Shown here: piece after piece, positions 12,629 to 24,400 of the stretch
Position numbering within the stretch: position 1 is the stretch's first letter
Layout: each line of letters starts with the position of its first letter
The notes under the pieces: generated by a model
The model's input: the letters and a program-made list of their open reading frames with translations, nothing else
Told to the model about the DNA's origin: nothing
Databases searched by the model: none
Program-made: the position numbers and the translations under genes
NCBI GenBank assembly: GCA_028752905.1
Contig: JAQNBH010000014.1
Span: forward strand, 2,696,993-2,760,992
Length of the DNA stretch: 64,000 bases
Reading direction: 5' to 3'
Source of the DNA: Cladorhizidae sp. MBARI D1340-BT2
Taxonomy: Eukaryota > Porifera > Demospongiae > Poecilosclerida > Cladorhizidae

Positions 12629-12866
12629 GCTAGTGGTGGTGCAGTGGCTAATCAGGTTGGATATCCGGAGAAGTCTAAGTATTCTCACCTGGAAACTAGC
12701 CACCATTTCATTCCTGTGTCAGTTGTAACTTCAGGAGTTTTGAGAGCTGAGACACGGCCATTTGTGAAGGAGATGAGAGATGCATGTTTCATGGCTACAG
12801 GATAGAAAAACTCCAGGCAGTATCTCCTTCAACATGTTCCACTAGCTGTCCAGAGGATTCTGACAG
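12629..12866 (+). pseudogene. LINE-like element C-terminal fragment
   Basis: The + frame reads KSKYSHLETSHHFIPVSVV, then TSGVLRAETRPFVKEMRDA, one TAG, then SRQYLLQHVPLAVQRI. This follows the C-terminal pattern (K-Y-x-H-L ... H-x-F-x-P-V ... E-T-x-G ... Y-L-x-Q) of a reverse-transcriptase element family widespread in invertebrates. The degenerate element at 20.2-22.7 kb belongs to the same family. It is a fragment only and lies opposite in strand to the hAT-like relic. Confidence 0.7.
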
Positions 12867-13806
12867 ATCACACCAACATGGTTGCTTGAACTCGTGTGGA
12901 TTCATAGGTTGAAATGCATCATCACACGAATCTTGGCATGAATAATACCCCCCAAGCTATTTTTCAACTCTTCCTTTTTTACACTCAAGATGGCAGGAAT
13001 TCCATCTAGTGGCTTATTATCGTGTGACACATATGTAAGGTGGTGTATATCTTTACATTTATAGGAAAACAAATTTGATTGTTAATAATGATCGGCAAGT
13101 TTCGCTATGATGTAAACAAAACAAAATATTAAGGTTCACCTTAATATTAGCTCTCAGCTAGTTGGTCCACCCAAATGCTCTGTGTTGTTTTGCATTGAAA
13201 GTTGTATAAAAAATTAAAAAGAAAAGAAAAAGAAAGGTGTTCGAGGGTGTCTTGAGCTCATTTTGATGCTTTCATCTTCCACCACATTTGGAAGGGGGTA
13301 ATTAAGGATAGTAGAGACCTTTCCACCCGAAAACAAATGTTAAATTTCACTATTATGAAAATGGGGGGGGGGGGGGGGGGGGGACTGTTTTAGGCTCAAA
13401 CCAACTTAAACTCTGAGTACATTCATTGCTTTGTGTTGGCTCTCTTGCTGAATGGCCTCTAAACTTTCATGGCTTCCCTCACAGCTCCTTGTCAGAGGTA
13501 AAGAGCTTCTTTTTATTCTTCAGTCACTCCCTTTGATGTCTCTAGCCTCATTACAGCTAGTTCTTGGTTCCCGTATGCATTAAAGTGATTGGTCAAGAGT
13601 TGCAAGGCCTCTGCATCCACAGCTGTCCAGCTAAAGGAAGAAACATCCTCTTTCTCTTCAGCCTTGATAGAGTGAAATATCTGGAGCAGACCCTGGAATT
13701 TTCCTAGATCCATTTTATTATAACTAGCATTTTTAATCATTGGCATTTGCTAAGCATTACTGAATATAGAATAAAGGTCAAAGGTCATGAAACAAAGGAT
13801 TATAAT
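12867..13806. other. Intron sequence without recognised gene
   Basis: No recognised gene. A poly-G run lies at 13364-13383. A minus-strand frame at 13513-13746 (77 codons) encodes an acidic segment including VDAEALQLLTNHFN that I cannot assign; it may be part of another transposase relic. Confidence 0.5.
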
Positions 13807-14545
13807 GACCTAAAAATCAACTCGAAATTTAATCTCTCAATGTTTTGACTAGATGCTCTAGCCTTTATCAGGAATAATGAGACGCTCTAGTCTTCACCAG
13901 GAATAATGAGATGCTCTAGCCTTCATCAGGAATTATGAGGTGCTCTAGCCTTAATTTAACAGGAATAATGAGACGCTCTAGCCTTCACCAGGAATAATGA
14001 GATGCTCTAGCCTTCTTCAGAGATCTCTAGCCTTCATCAGGAATAATGAGCTGCTCTAGCCTTCATCAGGAATGATGAGATGCTCTAGCCTTCATCAGGA
14101 ATAATGAGATGCTCTAGCCTTCATCAGGAGTAATGAGATGCTCTAGCCTTCATCAGGAATAATGAGATGCTCTAGCCTTCATCAAGAATTATGAGATGCT
14201 CTAGTCTTCATCAGGAATAATGAGATACAAAGACTCGCTTTCATCGGGAATTATGAGATGCTCTAGCCTTCACCAGGAATAATGAGATGCTCTAGCTTTC
14301 ATCAGGAATTATGAGATGCTCTAGCCTTCTTCAGAGATCTCTAGCCTTCATCAGGAATAATGAGCTGCTCTAGCCTTCATCAGGAATGATGAGATGCTCT
14401 AGCCTTCATCATGAGATGCTCTAGCCTTCATCAGGAGTAATGAGATGCTCTAGCCTTCATCAGGAATAATGAGATGCTCTAGCCTTCATCAAGAATTATG
14501 AGATGCTCTAGTCTTCATCAGGAATAATGAGATACAAAGACTCGC
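13807..14545 (-). repeat. 29-bp minisatellite derived from hammerhead-like repeat
   Basis: About 24 units of ATGCTCTAGCCTTCATCAGG-AATAATGAG follow one degenerate full motif at 13838-13873. On the minus strand each unit carries CUGAUGA plus one arm of stem II of the hammerhead-like motif, without GAAAC. A block of about 310 bp is duplicated: the markers TTCTTCAGAGATCTC and GATACAAAGACTCGC each occur twice about 310 bp apart. Confidence 0.85.
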
Positions 14546-14699
14546 ATGAGCTTGTTACATACCATGTGCTAGCTATCCACCACATGATCTAAACCTCACT
14601 CCAACTCACACCCTAGCACCAGAACTGGACGTGGCAAAAATACAACAAAGATAATGATAACCAAATCAACACAAAAACGACAACAAAAAGAGAGAGTAA

Positions 14700-14770
14700 A
14701 ATTAAAGTTGATTATTGAGGTCCTTGTAATTTCGTGATGTCAACTGAGAGTTTGTTGAGACAAAACAACA
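14700..14770 (-). repeat. Inverted partner of the hammerhead-associated repeat
   Basis: The minus strand reads CTCAACAAACTCTCAGTTGAC, then CCTCAATAATCAACTT. This matches the 10575-10650 repeat in inverted orientation and may close a repeat unit that opens at about 13795. Confidence 0.6.
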
Positions 14771-15613
14771 ATATAATAAATAATATTGATTAATAATTAA
14801 TACAACAAACACTTTCTCTTGAGGACCACATTGAAACATCAAGTGCTGCTACAATACAATTATAAAAAATAAAAAGATCTACACTGTGTGAGGAGGAATA
14901 ATTTGAGAAGCTTTTCTGGTAGCTTTCACTACAGTTAAATTTATGAAACAAGCTAGCAACTTTATCAAAGCTATTTATCTAGCATGTGATTATCCAGTAG
15001 ATCATTTAGTAAAGTGGAGCTAGATAGTTATCCTTCGATGTGGCTGGATATAGATAGGACTTGTGCTTGGGGCCTGTTCTAGGACAGACACACATTATAA
15101 AATTATAAAAGACCAGAACTTAGGTTAACCCACCTACCTGTTTAGTTCTTTTTCAATGCAGCATTCAGACGTCATGAGAAGACTGTAGCTACTGTCCACA
15201 GCTGGATTAGATTTGGCCTAACAAAGCAAACTAACAGACGAAAATGTACCTGGTTCTATATGAAATGTCTGTGGAGCCACAGCTTAATGCACAACTTAAT
15301 TGTGATTGTTTATATTGGGGAATGCACTAGTACTCCCTACATTGCTTTGACCGCTATGTATTTAAAAATGCCAGACAAAAACAGTTCAAAACTCATTTGG
15401 TAGTTCTTTAGTATCCTAAAGGGCATTTTAAGCATGCCTTGAATCCTTTGTGAAGATAATAAACTGACCAAAAAATTTTTTTCCAACCGTACGCTTGACC
15501 ATGTACTTAATTTTTAGCGCCTAATGAAACAAGTTGTTATATAAAGGAGGGCTTCCTCTAGCCACTGGTGCTAATTTCAGCTCTCTAGCACTTGGCAATC
15601 TGGAGATATTTAA
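14771..15613. other. AT-rich intron sequence, no feature seen
   Basis: I see no coding, RNA or terminal-repeat signal between the inverted repeat at 14700-14770 and the fold-back element. Confidence 0.6.
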
Positions 15614-15895
15614 GGGGGCGGTTCACCCCAAACTGGTAAAAAAACGTCTGTTGACTTTGACTGCCCATAACTTTTTTTATAATTGGTTTGTGTAGATAAT
15701 GTTATGCTCAAATTGTTGCTAGTTCTATGTGCTTTCCCAATGATATATAAAATATCTCTAGAGGCATGTTTTGTCATGCAGAAACATCCAAGGCAGGACC
15801 CTCCTCCTCTTGGCAGACCCCCACTACTCATTCAAAAGCTGTAAATTGCTTGTCAAAGCTAACAGCTGTGATATGAGTGAAACCACATTGCAATA

Positions 15896-16004
15896 ACTAA
15901 AGTGGTTGTTGAATGGCAACGTGCCATATTTGATTACGCGCTAAAATTTTTGATTTTTAGCCGTAATCAAATACGGCACGTTGCCATTCAACAACCACTT
16001 TAGT
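15896..16004. repeat. Long internal hairpin
   Basis: ACTAAAGTGGTTGTTGAATG and its continuation to 15938 is matched by the inverted copy at 15961-16004. The arms are about 43 nt and nearly perfect; the ~22-nt loop (GCTAAAA...TTTTTAGC) is itself partly self-complementary. It joins the left TIR to the ORF-bearing interior. Confidence 0.9.
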
Positions 16005-16012
16005 GGCGCTCT

Positions 16013-16846
16013 TTGGAGGATATCGACATCCCCCTCCGACAGCGTCCCCTTTCCAGGAGAATAGATGAAATATCATATAACTTGCTCCTAGATTCGGCTC
16101 CAGACAACAGATCACGTGCCCTCGCTCTCTCCTCCTCACTTCCACATGCAGGGGACTGGCTAAATGTCGTCCCTTCCCCAGCCCTAGGTCTCCACCCTCA
16201 TGACCTGGAGTTTCGTCTTTGCCTCAAGTACTGGCTGGGCCTCAGGATGTTTTCTGGTGATGCTACCTGCCAGATTTGTGACCGCTCCATTGATGCAGAT
16301 GCTTTTGGTGATCATCAGGTAGGATGCGGTGGGAATGGTGACCGGATACATAGGCATGATGCCCTCAGAGATGCCCTCTTCAATGCTGCCCAGTCTGCAG
16401 CTCTGGCACCTAGGAGGGAGGTTCCATCTCTCATTCCTGGTTCGCGCAGCCGCCCAGCCGACATCTATCTCCCAAATTGGGGCAGGGTGCGTCCTGCAGC
16501 TTTGGATGTGACGGTGATATCAACAATGCAACCTCTCACACTTGCCGGAGCCGCCACCACCAAGGGCCATGCACTGCAAGTAGGTGAGGAGAGGAAGCTG
16601 GCTGCCCACAGTGATGCTTGTCGTTCCGTGGGAGTCGATTTTATCCCCCTTGTGCTAGGCGGCTGGAGCGAAGAAGCCACCATTACCATCTCCAGAATCG
16701 GCCATCAGTTGGGACAGCGCTCAAGAATAGCTCCGGCAGAAACAACCCGCCACCTCTACCAGCGTCTGGCTCTATGTCTGTGGAAGGGAAATGCTGCCAT
16801 GTGGTCACACAGGCTATGTTCTGCGTGGGTTGATGGCAGTATTTAA
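16013..16846 (+). CDS. LINE-type zinc-knuckle/restriction-like endonuclease ORF
   Basis: A 277-codon uninterrupted frame whose first codon is TTG, so the true start is unknown and upstream parts are missing. Residues ~86-106 contain CQICDRSIDADAFGDHQVGC, a C-x2-C...H-x4-C knuckle. It is followed by RHDALRDAL and then, at ~143-168, a PADIYLP...AALDVTVIS block. That order (knuckle, then P-D/A-D ... D-V-x-V) resembles the restriction-like endonuclease end of site-specific non-LTR retrotransposons (R2/NeSL-like); this is a motif-based inference. No reverse transcriptase is present. The open frame is surprising beside the heavily decayed relative at 20.2-22.7 kb. It sits inside a fold-back element, so it may be captured sequence. 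Confidence 0.65.
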   Translation: MEDIDIPLRQRPLSRRIDEISYNLLLDSAPDNRSRALALSSSLPHAGDWLNVVPSPALGLHPHDLEFRLCLKYWLGLRMFSGDATCQICDRSIDADAFGDHQVGCGGNGDRIHRHDALRDALFNAAQSAALAPRREVPSLIPGSRSRPADIYLPNWGRVRPAALDVTVISTMQPLTLAGAATTKGHALQVGEERKLAAHSDACRSVGVDFIPLVLGGWSEEATITISRIGHQLGQRSRIAPAETTRHLYQRLALCLWKGNAAMWSHRLCSAWVDGSI

Positions 16847-17274
16847 CTCCCCCCCCCCCCCCCATCATCAACTATTAACTTTACAATCCCACTTTGAATG
16901 TGATGTACTAGTATAATATGTCTTTAGATTTAAGGGCACGTTGTATTTTTTCTTTAGTTATTGCAATGTGATTTCAGCCCAATCACAGCTGTTAGCTTTG
17001 ACAAGCTACAAACCAATTTACAGCTTTTGATTTTTTTTTATGAGTAGTGGGGGTCTGCCAAGAGGAGGAGGGTCCTGCCTTGGATGTTTCTGCATGCATC
17101 TTCTGACAAAACATGCCTCTAGAGATATTTTATCTATCATTGGAAAGCACATAGAATAAGCAACAATTTGAGCATAACATTATCTACACAAACCAATTAT
17201 TTAAAAAGTTATGGGCAGTCAAAGTCAACAGACATTTTTTACCAGTTTGGGGTGAACCGCCCGCAGATAAATTA

Positions 17275-17440
17275 GGCATTCAGGTTTTTGAGGTGCCACC
17301 ACTTTAGCTCCAGTAACTTGGGTATAGTTATACCTATAAAAATATTTTAGTATCAAAAGAGAGCACACAGAGAGACCTATCTTTTTAGCTATATATTAAG
17401 TCCATACCATGAAGTTTACGGAATATATGGAGCTATAAAG
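17275..17440 (+). repeat. Dispersed repeat, copy 2
   Basis: Direct-orientation relative of 2557-2710. It begins immediately to the right of the fold-back element. Confidence 0.7.
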
Positions 17441-17449
17441 TGGTAACCA

Positions 17450-18383
17450 CAAGTTTTTAAACACTTTACTATTGCTTTGTGGTTTTGTCTCCCCCCCTCC
17501 CCCTAATGCTGGATACTTCTTGTCGGTGGCAACTGGACTATAAAATGGTGTTTTAGAGTTAAAATGGCTGAAACCACCTTTTAGGATTCAGTGAGTTGTA
17601 TGTGTTTTGGCACTCACCAATTGAAATACGAGTCAAACCAATATCAATAGTTCAATAGAAGGTTATAGACTAGATTAGTAGCACAGTTATGGAATGTGTT
17701 GGTCAATAGGCTAGCTCGATAACTGGAGAAAAATTGCTGGTTTATCATTTTCCTACTGGTATCTAATTGGTTGGTTGTGGGTCAGCAATTTAGTTATAGT
17801 ATTGCCACTATCTCAGTAAGTGGGACACATGAGCTATCCTCACTACCATGTGTGTGTGTGTGTGTGTTGCTTGTTTATTTCAAAAAATTTCCTCCCGTAC
17901 ACCCAAATATCAGAGACCTCCGCTATTGACCCAATTACCTACTGTGAACCCCACCCCTCTCCCATATTCTATACCATTTATCAGCACACCACTTGACACT
18001 GGCTTATGAGGTTTACTTATACATGTACTGGTACTCTATCATTCTCAAAAATGCTCCACTACACAAGTATATATATAATTGACAATTATAATTATAGTAG
18101 CAGATAGCAGATAAAAAATAATTTAGCAAAAGTTTAGACTCCTGCACAAGGCAAAAATTTCAACAATCAGTGATAAGATCTTGGAGAAGGATCAAAAGTA
18201 CAGAATAATAAAATTTGAGATATTGGTATGATCTCAGATCTACAGTACTAATGAACCATCGCATGCACCCACCTGAACCAAAGTTATGAATGGCCTGAAG
18301 CCAGAGGCGAATTATAAGTGGCTATTGAAAAGTAGGACTAGAAGATCAATTAGTTTCTATGCAACTTTTCCTGTTTTTGTCAG
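17450..18383. other. Intron sequence; (TG)n at about 17850-17868
   Basis: Only a short TG microsatellite is seen. A possible 35-nt INTS1 exon lies at the end of this stretch (18384-18418): after a CTGTTTTTGTCAG acceptor, phase 0 gives ILQRLFPFMLI and a GTACAT donor. Splicing it to an alternative start of the next exon at 18502 would keep phase. This is tentative. Confidence 0.4.
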
Positions 18384-18472
18384 ATCCTGCAGCGATTGTT
18401 TCCATTCATGCTTATTATGTACATGCCCATTTATTATAGCTGGACAGTGTTCTTCATTGTCTGATATCAGCT

Positions 18473-21400
18473 ATGGCTGATTCTCGATCTGGCCTGACCA
18501 GTTCCCAGAAGGTCTGCAACGCGTCACTGCAGTGCTGCAAGCTGACCATGCATCACCCAGCACTTATGCTTCGACAGCTGCCCATGCTCGGCTGGATGCT
18601 GAATGGCCGTGCTCATCTCAAGCCTGGCGAGTTTAAAAACAGAAATCACAAGATGATCTTTGAAAATGTCTTTACTCTCTTGGAACTATTGCAGCCTTTG
18701 ATATTTGCAGACTCACAGGTAATACATTACGAAGATATTCAGTTTGTCGCATTTTTGTTGCAACATCAATATGCTAATATATTACAGTAACCTCAATAAT
18801 CAACGTGAAATTGTATTCTCTCGACGTTTCAACTAGATGCTCTAGCCTTCATCAAGAATATATGTTTGCTGAAAGAGCATAATCATTGCCTTTATACTAG
18901 CTTATGCTGTATCAGCATACAATGTTATGGCTTTAAAAGAATATTCACTACCTATAAATAATCATATTCAGTATATACTTTTTTCTATAATAGGCAGATG
19001 CTCTGAACTTGTGCCTGAAGGCTTTCTTTGATTTCATGAAGGTAGTTCAGGTCACTCTTGTGCGCATGTGTGGTGTTATGGGTGTTCTTTAAACATGCTT
19101 GCAGAATCATTGTTCTGAGAGTAAGAAATATCAAGACATAGTGAACAGGTTCTCTGACTTCCTGGTGCAATATGCTCACCACAACAGAGAGAAGGCAGTT
19201 CTTGTCATATTCAACAACATGGAGACTTTACGGTACGATACTTGCTGCAATAATTGCCTGAAATAAGTGTGTAATTGATTTATAAACTTCTAGTTCACTC
19301 AGTGAAGTTTATACCAATAAGAAGTCCAGTTTGAAGCATCTTGTGGAGTCATTTCCACAAGTCCCAGAAAACTTCGATACAGACAGTCTTCTTACCATGA
19401 TGATGGTTCCTCCTCTGTCCGTGTCACAGGGCCTGACACATGAACAAGTTCTGCCCTTTCTGAAGAAGTTGGAGAATGGCCAACAGCGAGAAGGTATCGT
19501 AAAATATGCTAATGTTTCCTTAGTTACCAAGTCATTATTAGCTGAGCATGTGCAACCAAGTATATATTCAGTTGTTTATTCGCAAGTCATATTTTTTTGA
19601 AAGTGCGGTCAAGCCTCGGGATATCTGCAAGTGACCTTAGGGAGGTATTTTTTAAATTTAGGACAGAAGTATATACATATTTTGTTGTTGAAAGTGGTAC
19701 TTTGATTTAGTACAAGTTCAAAAGATTGCAGTAGTCCTTAAATTAATCATCAGCTTTTTCTTTTTCTCCTTCTTGGTCTTCCTTCCTCATATAACTGCGG
19801 TATGTGGTGGTACCTGGTATGACTTTACGGTAACATGGTGGAGGGGTGGTCATCATCTTGGAGACTCTTCTTGTTAGTTTCTTTTCAGTATCACTAACAA
19901 ATTTTGGTAATAAATATTTTTGGGGACTTCTGTAACTGTTTTAAGTTGCTTAAGAATAGAGAAGTAGTTTAACATCTTCGCCACGCTATCACAGCTAAGT
20001 AGATCTTTTATGTGTTCTCAATATCCAATAGAAGAGTGTATTTTTACCTCAAAAATGTCTAATGTTGTTTTTATAAAACTCAGAGAGTAAGTTGTTACTA
20101 GTGGCTGCAATGGTCTGCAAGGAAAAGTTCCATTTTCTGTTTGCTTTTTTATCTCGGGTACCTCCTCCCTGGTAGCCTTGAACTAGAAAGATGGTGTTTT
20201 GAGGCCATAGCTACCGGGTGCACTCTTAGATGATGGTAATGAAGTGTGCCAGCAGTCAAATGTGCTCTTCTGGCTCATCATCAACTTGGTTTTGGGATTC
20301 CATCTGGAGCTGAAGCTGTTGTTCACTCTGCTCGTATCTACCTATACAATTTGAAGCATGTCATTTAGGAAATAGAATTAAGAAATCTTTTAACACTATT
20401 CGCCTTGACAAAATGTTATCCACTGTTGAAGAGTTGGTCCCAGATCTACTTCCATTTGTCCTTCAGCTTATAGTGCTCCATCTTCAGAAGTGAGGCCATC
20501 CAGTCATCTGATGGTGTTCAGTGGGGTGACCATTTGGGCCTCCTTCTCTTCTGTCTTTCAACTCACAAGATTGCTCTCCAAGTTTTGTGTGTTTTATTTG
20601 GACAAAGGTACTTTGGGACGTAGTTTAGATGATCTGAGTACAATAGAGAATGTTGCTGAAGAGTTCGGATTACAACTCATCATGCAAAGTATGAGGAAAT
20701 TTGTTCTGATCCAGAAACATTAGGGAAGTTTTTTTATGCTGCCACTCCAGGTCTTCAAGTTGTCAATGCTGAGGTTGCCACTTGGCTAGGGTTTCCTATT
20801 GATGATATGGAAGGAATCGAATTCAAAATTCACTGAGATCTATGGGTAGCAGATTTAGATATCTTCAGGCCGGCCATGATGCTTCAGTCGTCTCCAAAAT
20901 GCATTTGCCATCCCCATTTATGATCTTCTCCCTCCAGTAAACTTCAATAGTTGACTCTCTTCAGTGTTCTATTCTGGATGAGATGACCAACACTCCACTC
21001 AGAGTCAGTGATATTGCTTAGGCCTGGATGAGATGACCATCACTCCCTCAGAGTCAGTGATCTTGCTTGGGCATGGATGAGATGACCATCACTCCCTCAG
21101 AGTCAGTGATCTTGCTTGGGCATGGATGAGATGACCAGCAGAGTCAGTGATCTTGTTTAGGCATGGATGAGAGGACCAACACTCCCTCAGAGTCAGTGAT
21201 CTTGCTTAGGCCTGGATGAGATGACCATCACTCCCTCAGAGTCAGTGATCTTGTTGCTTGGGCATGGAAGAGATGACCAGCACTCCACTCAGAGTCAGTG
21301 ATCTTGCTTAGGCCTGGATGAGATGACCATCACTCCCTCAGAGTCAGTGATCTTGCTTGGGCATGGATGAGATGACCATCACTCCCTCAGAGTCAGTGAT

Positions 21401-24400
21401 CTTGCTTGGGCATGGATGAGATGACCAGCAGAGTCAGTGATCTAGGCATGGATGAGAGGACCAACACTCCCTCAGAGTCAGTGATCTTGCTTAGGCCTGG
21501 ATGAGATGACCATCACTCCCTCAGAGTCAGTGATCTTGCTTGGGCATGGATGAGATGACCAGCAATCCACTCAGAGTCAGTGATCTTGCTTAGGCCTGGA
21601 TGAGATGACCAACACTCCACTCAGAGTCAGTGATCTTGCTTAGGCATGGATGAGATGACCAGGCCTGGATGAGATGACCATCACTCCACTCAGAGTCAGT
21701 GATCTTGCTTGGCTTGGGAATCCCTTCCTCTGAAATCTGGCCACCTGTGCATCACCCTGCACTGTTCTGGCATCTGTAAGTGGTGCTTATGATCTCATGA
21801 TTGGCTTGACAGTTTGCACCAAGATAACTACCCTTCATTTGATGCTATTCTAGAAGTCTGGAGTAGAGGTCACACAGTTCACCGCCATCTGATTCTGAGT
21901 CTCCCAAACAAAAGTCCCGCTCATGAAGACTGCTTTCAATTCTCTCCTGAACTCTGCTACTGATGCTATGCTTCCCATATGTTGCAGCTAGAAGGGAGTC
22001 ATGATTCAAGTCCTCCCCATGTCTTGATTAGTCTTCCGTATGCATGATGACATCATCAGGGTAACCATTGGTTTGTGGTTGGGTATACCTCACTTTCACC
22101 CCCCTCAGTGTGGATCTCAGGAGGACCAGCTAGGGAGCAGTTGCTCAAATAGTCAGCTTTGTAATTTGAGGCATGCAGTTTTCAATGACATTGTTAGGCA
22201 ATCATTTGCATCCATCAAGTTTCCCTTGCACCTACAGAGTCCTCTGGTACCTATGGCTCAGATAGAAGTACCCTGATGGATGCCGTAGTTCCCTGGAAGA
22301 AGGTCCCTGTTCTTGAGTGGGATACTATGTGGGTTGACACCTTTGTTCCTTTGTATGCTACTAAGATATCTGATGGTGGTGGTCGCATTGCTGATGGGCT
22401 GAATATCTGAAGAAAGGATATCTGAAGAAAGGATATCCGAAGAAAGGATATCCGAAGAAAGGATATCCGAAGAAAGGATATCCGAAGAAAGGATATCCGA
22501 AGAAAGGATATCCGAAGAAAGGATATCCGAAGAAAGGATATCCGAAGAAAAGATATCCGAAGAAAGGATATCTGAAGGAAGGTATGCAAGTATAGAGGCC
22601 ACCCACTATTCTATACCATTGAGAGCTCTGGAGTATTTGGGTCCAAGGCAAATGCTGCTCCAAGACTTGAGTTGCTGATTCTTTTGCCTGCTGCAACAAA
22701 CTGCAGTTGTTATCCAGTCTTCAGTTTTTAAATAGAGAATCCTTGCTGTATGTGATAATAAATATGATCCAGTTTTTCACACCTGTCATGAAGTCGGCAT
22801 AATGTGAATTATGGCATGCTATGGCATGCATTGAATATTTAAGTGGTAGGCTGTCTGGAAGAAATTATTATTATTATTATTATTTATCTTCCTGCATGGA
22901 CTGTTGTGTGTGCTTGGGTCAAGCTCAGTCTTCCATTAATAATAAAAAAATGATTAAAATTTCTATAAACTTAAATATTTTATCTTTTAATTATTATTAT
23001 TATTATGATTGTTGTTGTTTTGTTCTTGTTTTGTACGACGACTGACATCACCATCCTCGTTCATGCTCATCAAGGCCATGGTCATATTCAGAGAAATAGG
23101 CAGAGAAATAATTACCTATAATTGGTGCAAACCTATAATTGGTTTAGTCCATGTTGGGTTGAGAAAACTAAATGCTATTAGAACAGCAGTGAAAGGCAGC
23201 AATGATTTATAATAAACTTTTTTTTTAATCGTTGCCTTTAATTGCTGTTAATTGATCATTTAAGTTAGATCTAAATTAGTTTGCTCTAATTATACGTAGT
23301 TATGTCTCTGCCTATTGTATATGGTTCATGGTCACAATGAGCGTCACAAGGATGGTGATATCAGTTGTCGAGATCAGCCTACCACTGATCGACAGGGTGC
23401 GTATGGTCTATAATGTGTTCTTGTTTCCAATGACTTCACTCTCGACACTTCATGTCTTCATCTAATGAAATATACTGGCAGATGTATTGTGGTGGTGTGG
23501 TGGTTCCCAGGAGAGGATAAAATATCTAGCAGAGGAGCACAAAATGAGAATGAAGGACATGGTTCCCCCCCCCCCCCCCCCCCCCCCCACTCCAAATCTC
23601 CCTGTTATGCCCACTACTCAAGAACAGGACTAATCAAAGATGACGCTGCCCTCAGTAAATATCACCACTTAGTAACTGCAGTATTTAATCTTCCTCGTGA
23701 AAAGTTAACCCCTAACCCCAAAGTGTCCCGTTTAGTCCCCAACCCAGGCTTCTCCTGGAATTCTATAAGGGTTAAACAAGCAAGCTAATCATCCTGTTTG
23801 TTACATACTTGAACTGTGAAGATCTATTCACACCAACAATTATTCTGATGTGCTTGATAAATATTTTTGTAATAGATATCTTGAAAGTTTTGCAAAATCT
23901 CAAAGAAACTTCATTACATTCTGTGGACATTCTAAGGCATTTTGTGGTAAGGCAGAATCCGAGTAATGTAAATCATAACCTCAATATTCCCTGTGCTTAC
24001 ATATTTAAGTAGGTGACTGATGTAGTGTATTCTATTATTCAATATTCATTTGTCTCTAGCCTGAGTTGTGTCGAATTATTCGAGAATCTGAACCAGAAAG
24101 TGTTATGCTCGCCCATGACTTATTGGTGCGACATCTCAAGCATTCGCCAAGGTATCAGTCTGTTATTTGACACATACTAATAGCTTCAGTTGTTTGCACT
24201 TCACATTTCTTTGAAGTTTGATTGTTTCATCACTATATAAAAATTGGTGACTGGCAGCAGAACACCCATACTCTAATGATGATTGCATTTTGAATGTATC
24301 GTATACTCCATTTATTATTATATCTCAAATTATTATATCTCATATATCTCAAACATAATGATTCCGATTCAGTGGACTTTTATTTAGCTGTATTATGTGT

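Larger units (their letters stand above)
15616..17262. mobile_element. Fold-back/long-TIR DNA element carrying LINE endonuclease ORF
   Basis: Inverted arms of about 315-330 bp (15616-15931 and 16935-17262) start GGGCGGTTCACCCCAAACTG and match closely along their length. The flanks AGATATTTAA (left) and AGATAAATTA (right) are similar and may be a decayed 9-10-bp target duplication, which would fit a Mutator-like element. Between the arms lie a long hairpin (15896-16004) and an 834-bp open frame resembling the C-terminus of a LINE-like protein. No DDE transposase is present, so the element is non-autonomous. Confidence 0.82.
20180..22720 (+). pseudogene. Degenerate LINE-like reverse transcriptase element
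   Basis: Same-strand relic inside an INTS1 intron. Pieces in order: LVLGFHLELKLLFTLL region (20290; in another frame GFGIPSGAEAVVHSARIYLY), HSAYSAPSS-like, FCVFYLDKGTLGRSLDDLS (20590; the YLDD active site reads YLDK), then a tandem array derived from SVSDLAWA coding sequence. Next come HDDIIRVTIGLWLGIPHFH and LRHAVFNDIVRQSFASIKF (22040-22250), TLMDAVVPWKKVPVLEWD (22265), a 15-bp array, and RYASIEATHYSIPLRALEYL (22582). Frameshifts and stops occur throughout. It is the same family as the fragment at 12.63 kb; the 16.0-16.8 kb ORF is a relative. Confidence 0.78.

Noticed and set aside
15616..17262. piggyBac insertion (TTAA on left side)
   Set aside because: TTAA occurs only at the left end; the right flank lacks it, so a 9-10-bp duplication is a better, though weak, fit.
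22251..22699. Minus-strand ORFs with repeated ISFLR, DILSS or YPFFG units
   Set aside because: Shadows of the 15-bp minisatellite; the homologous coding direction is the + strand.
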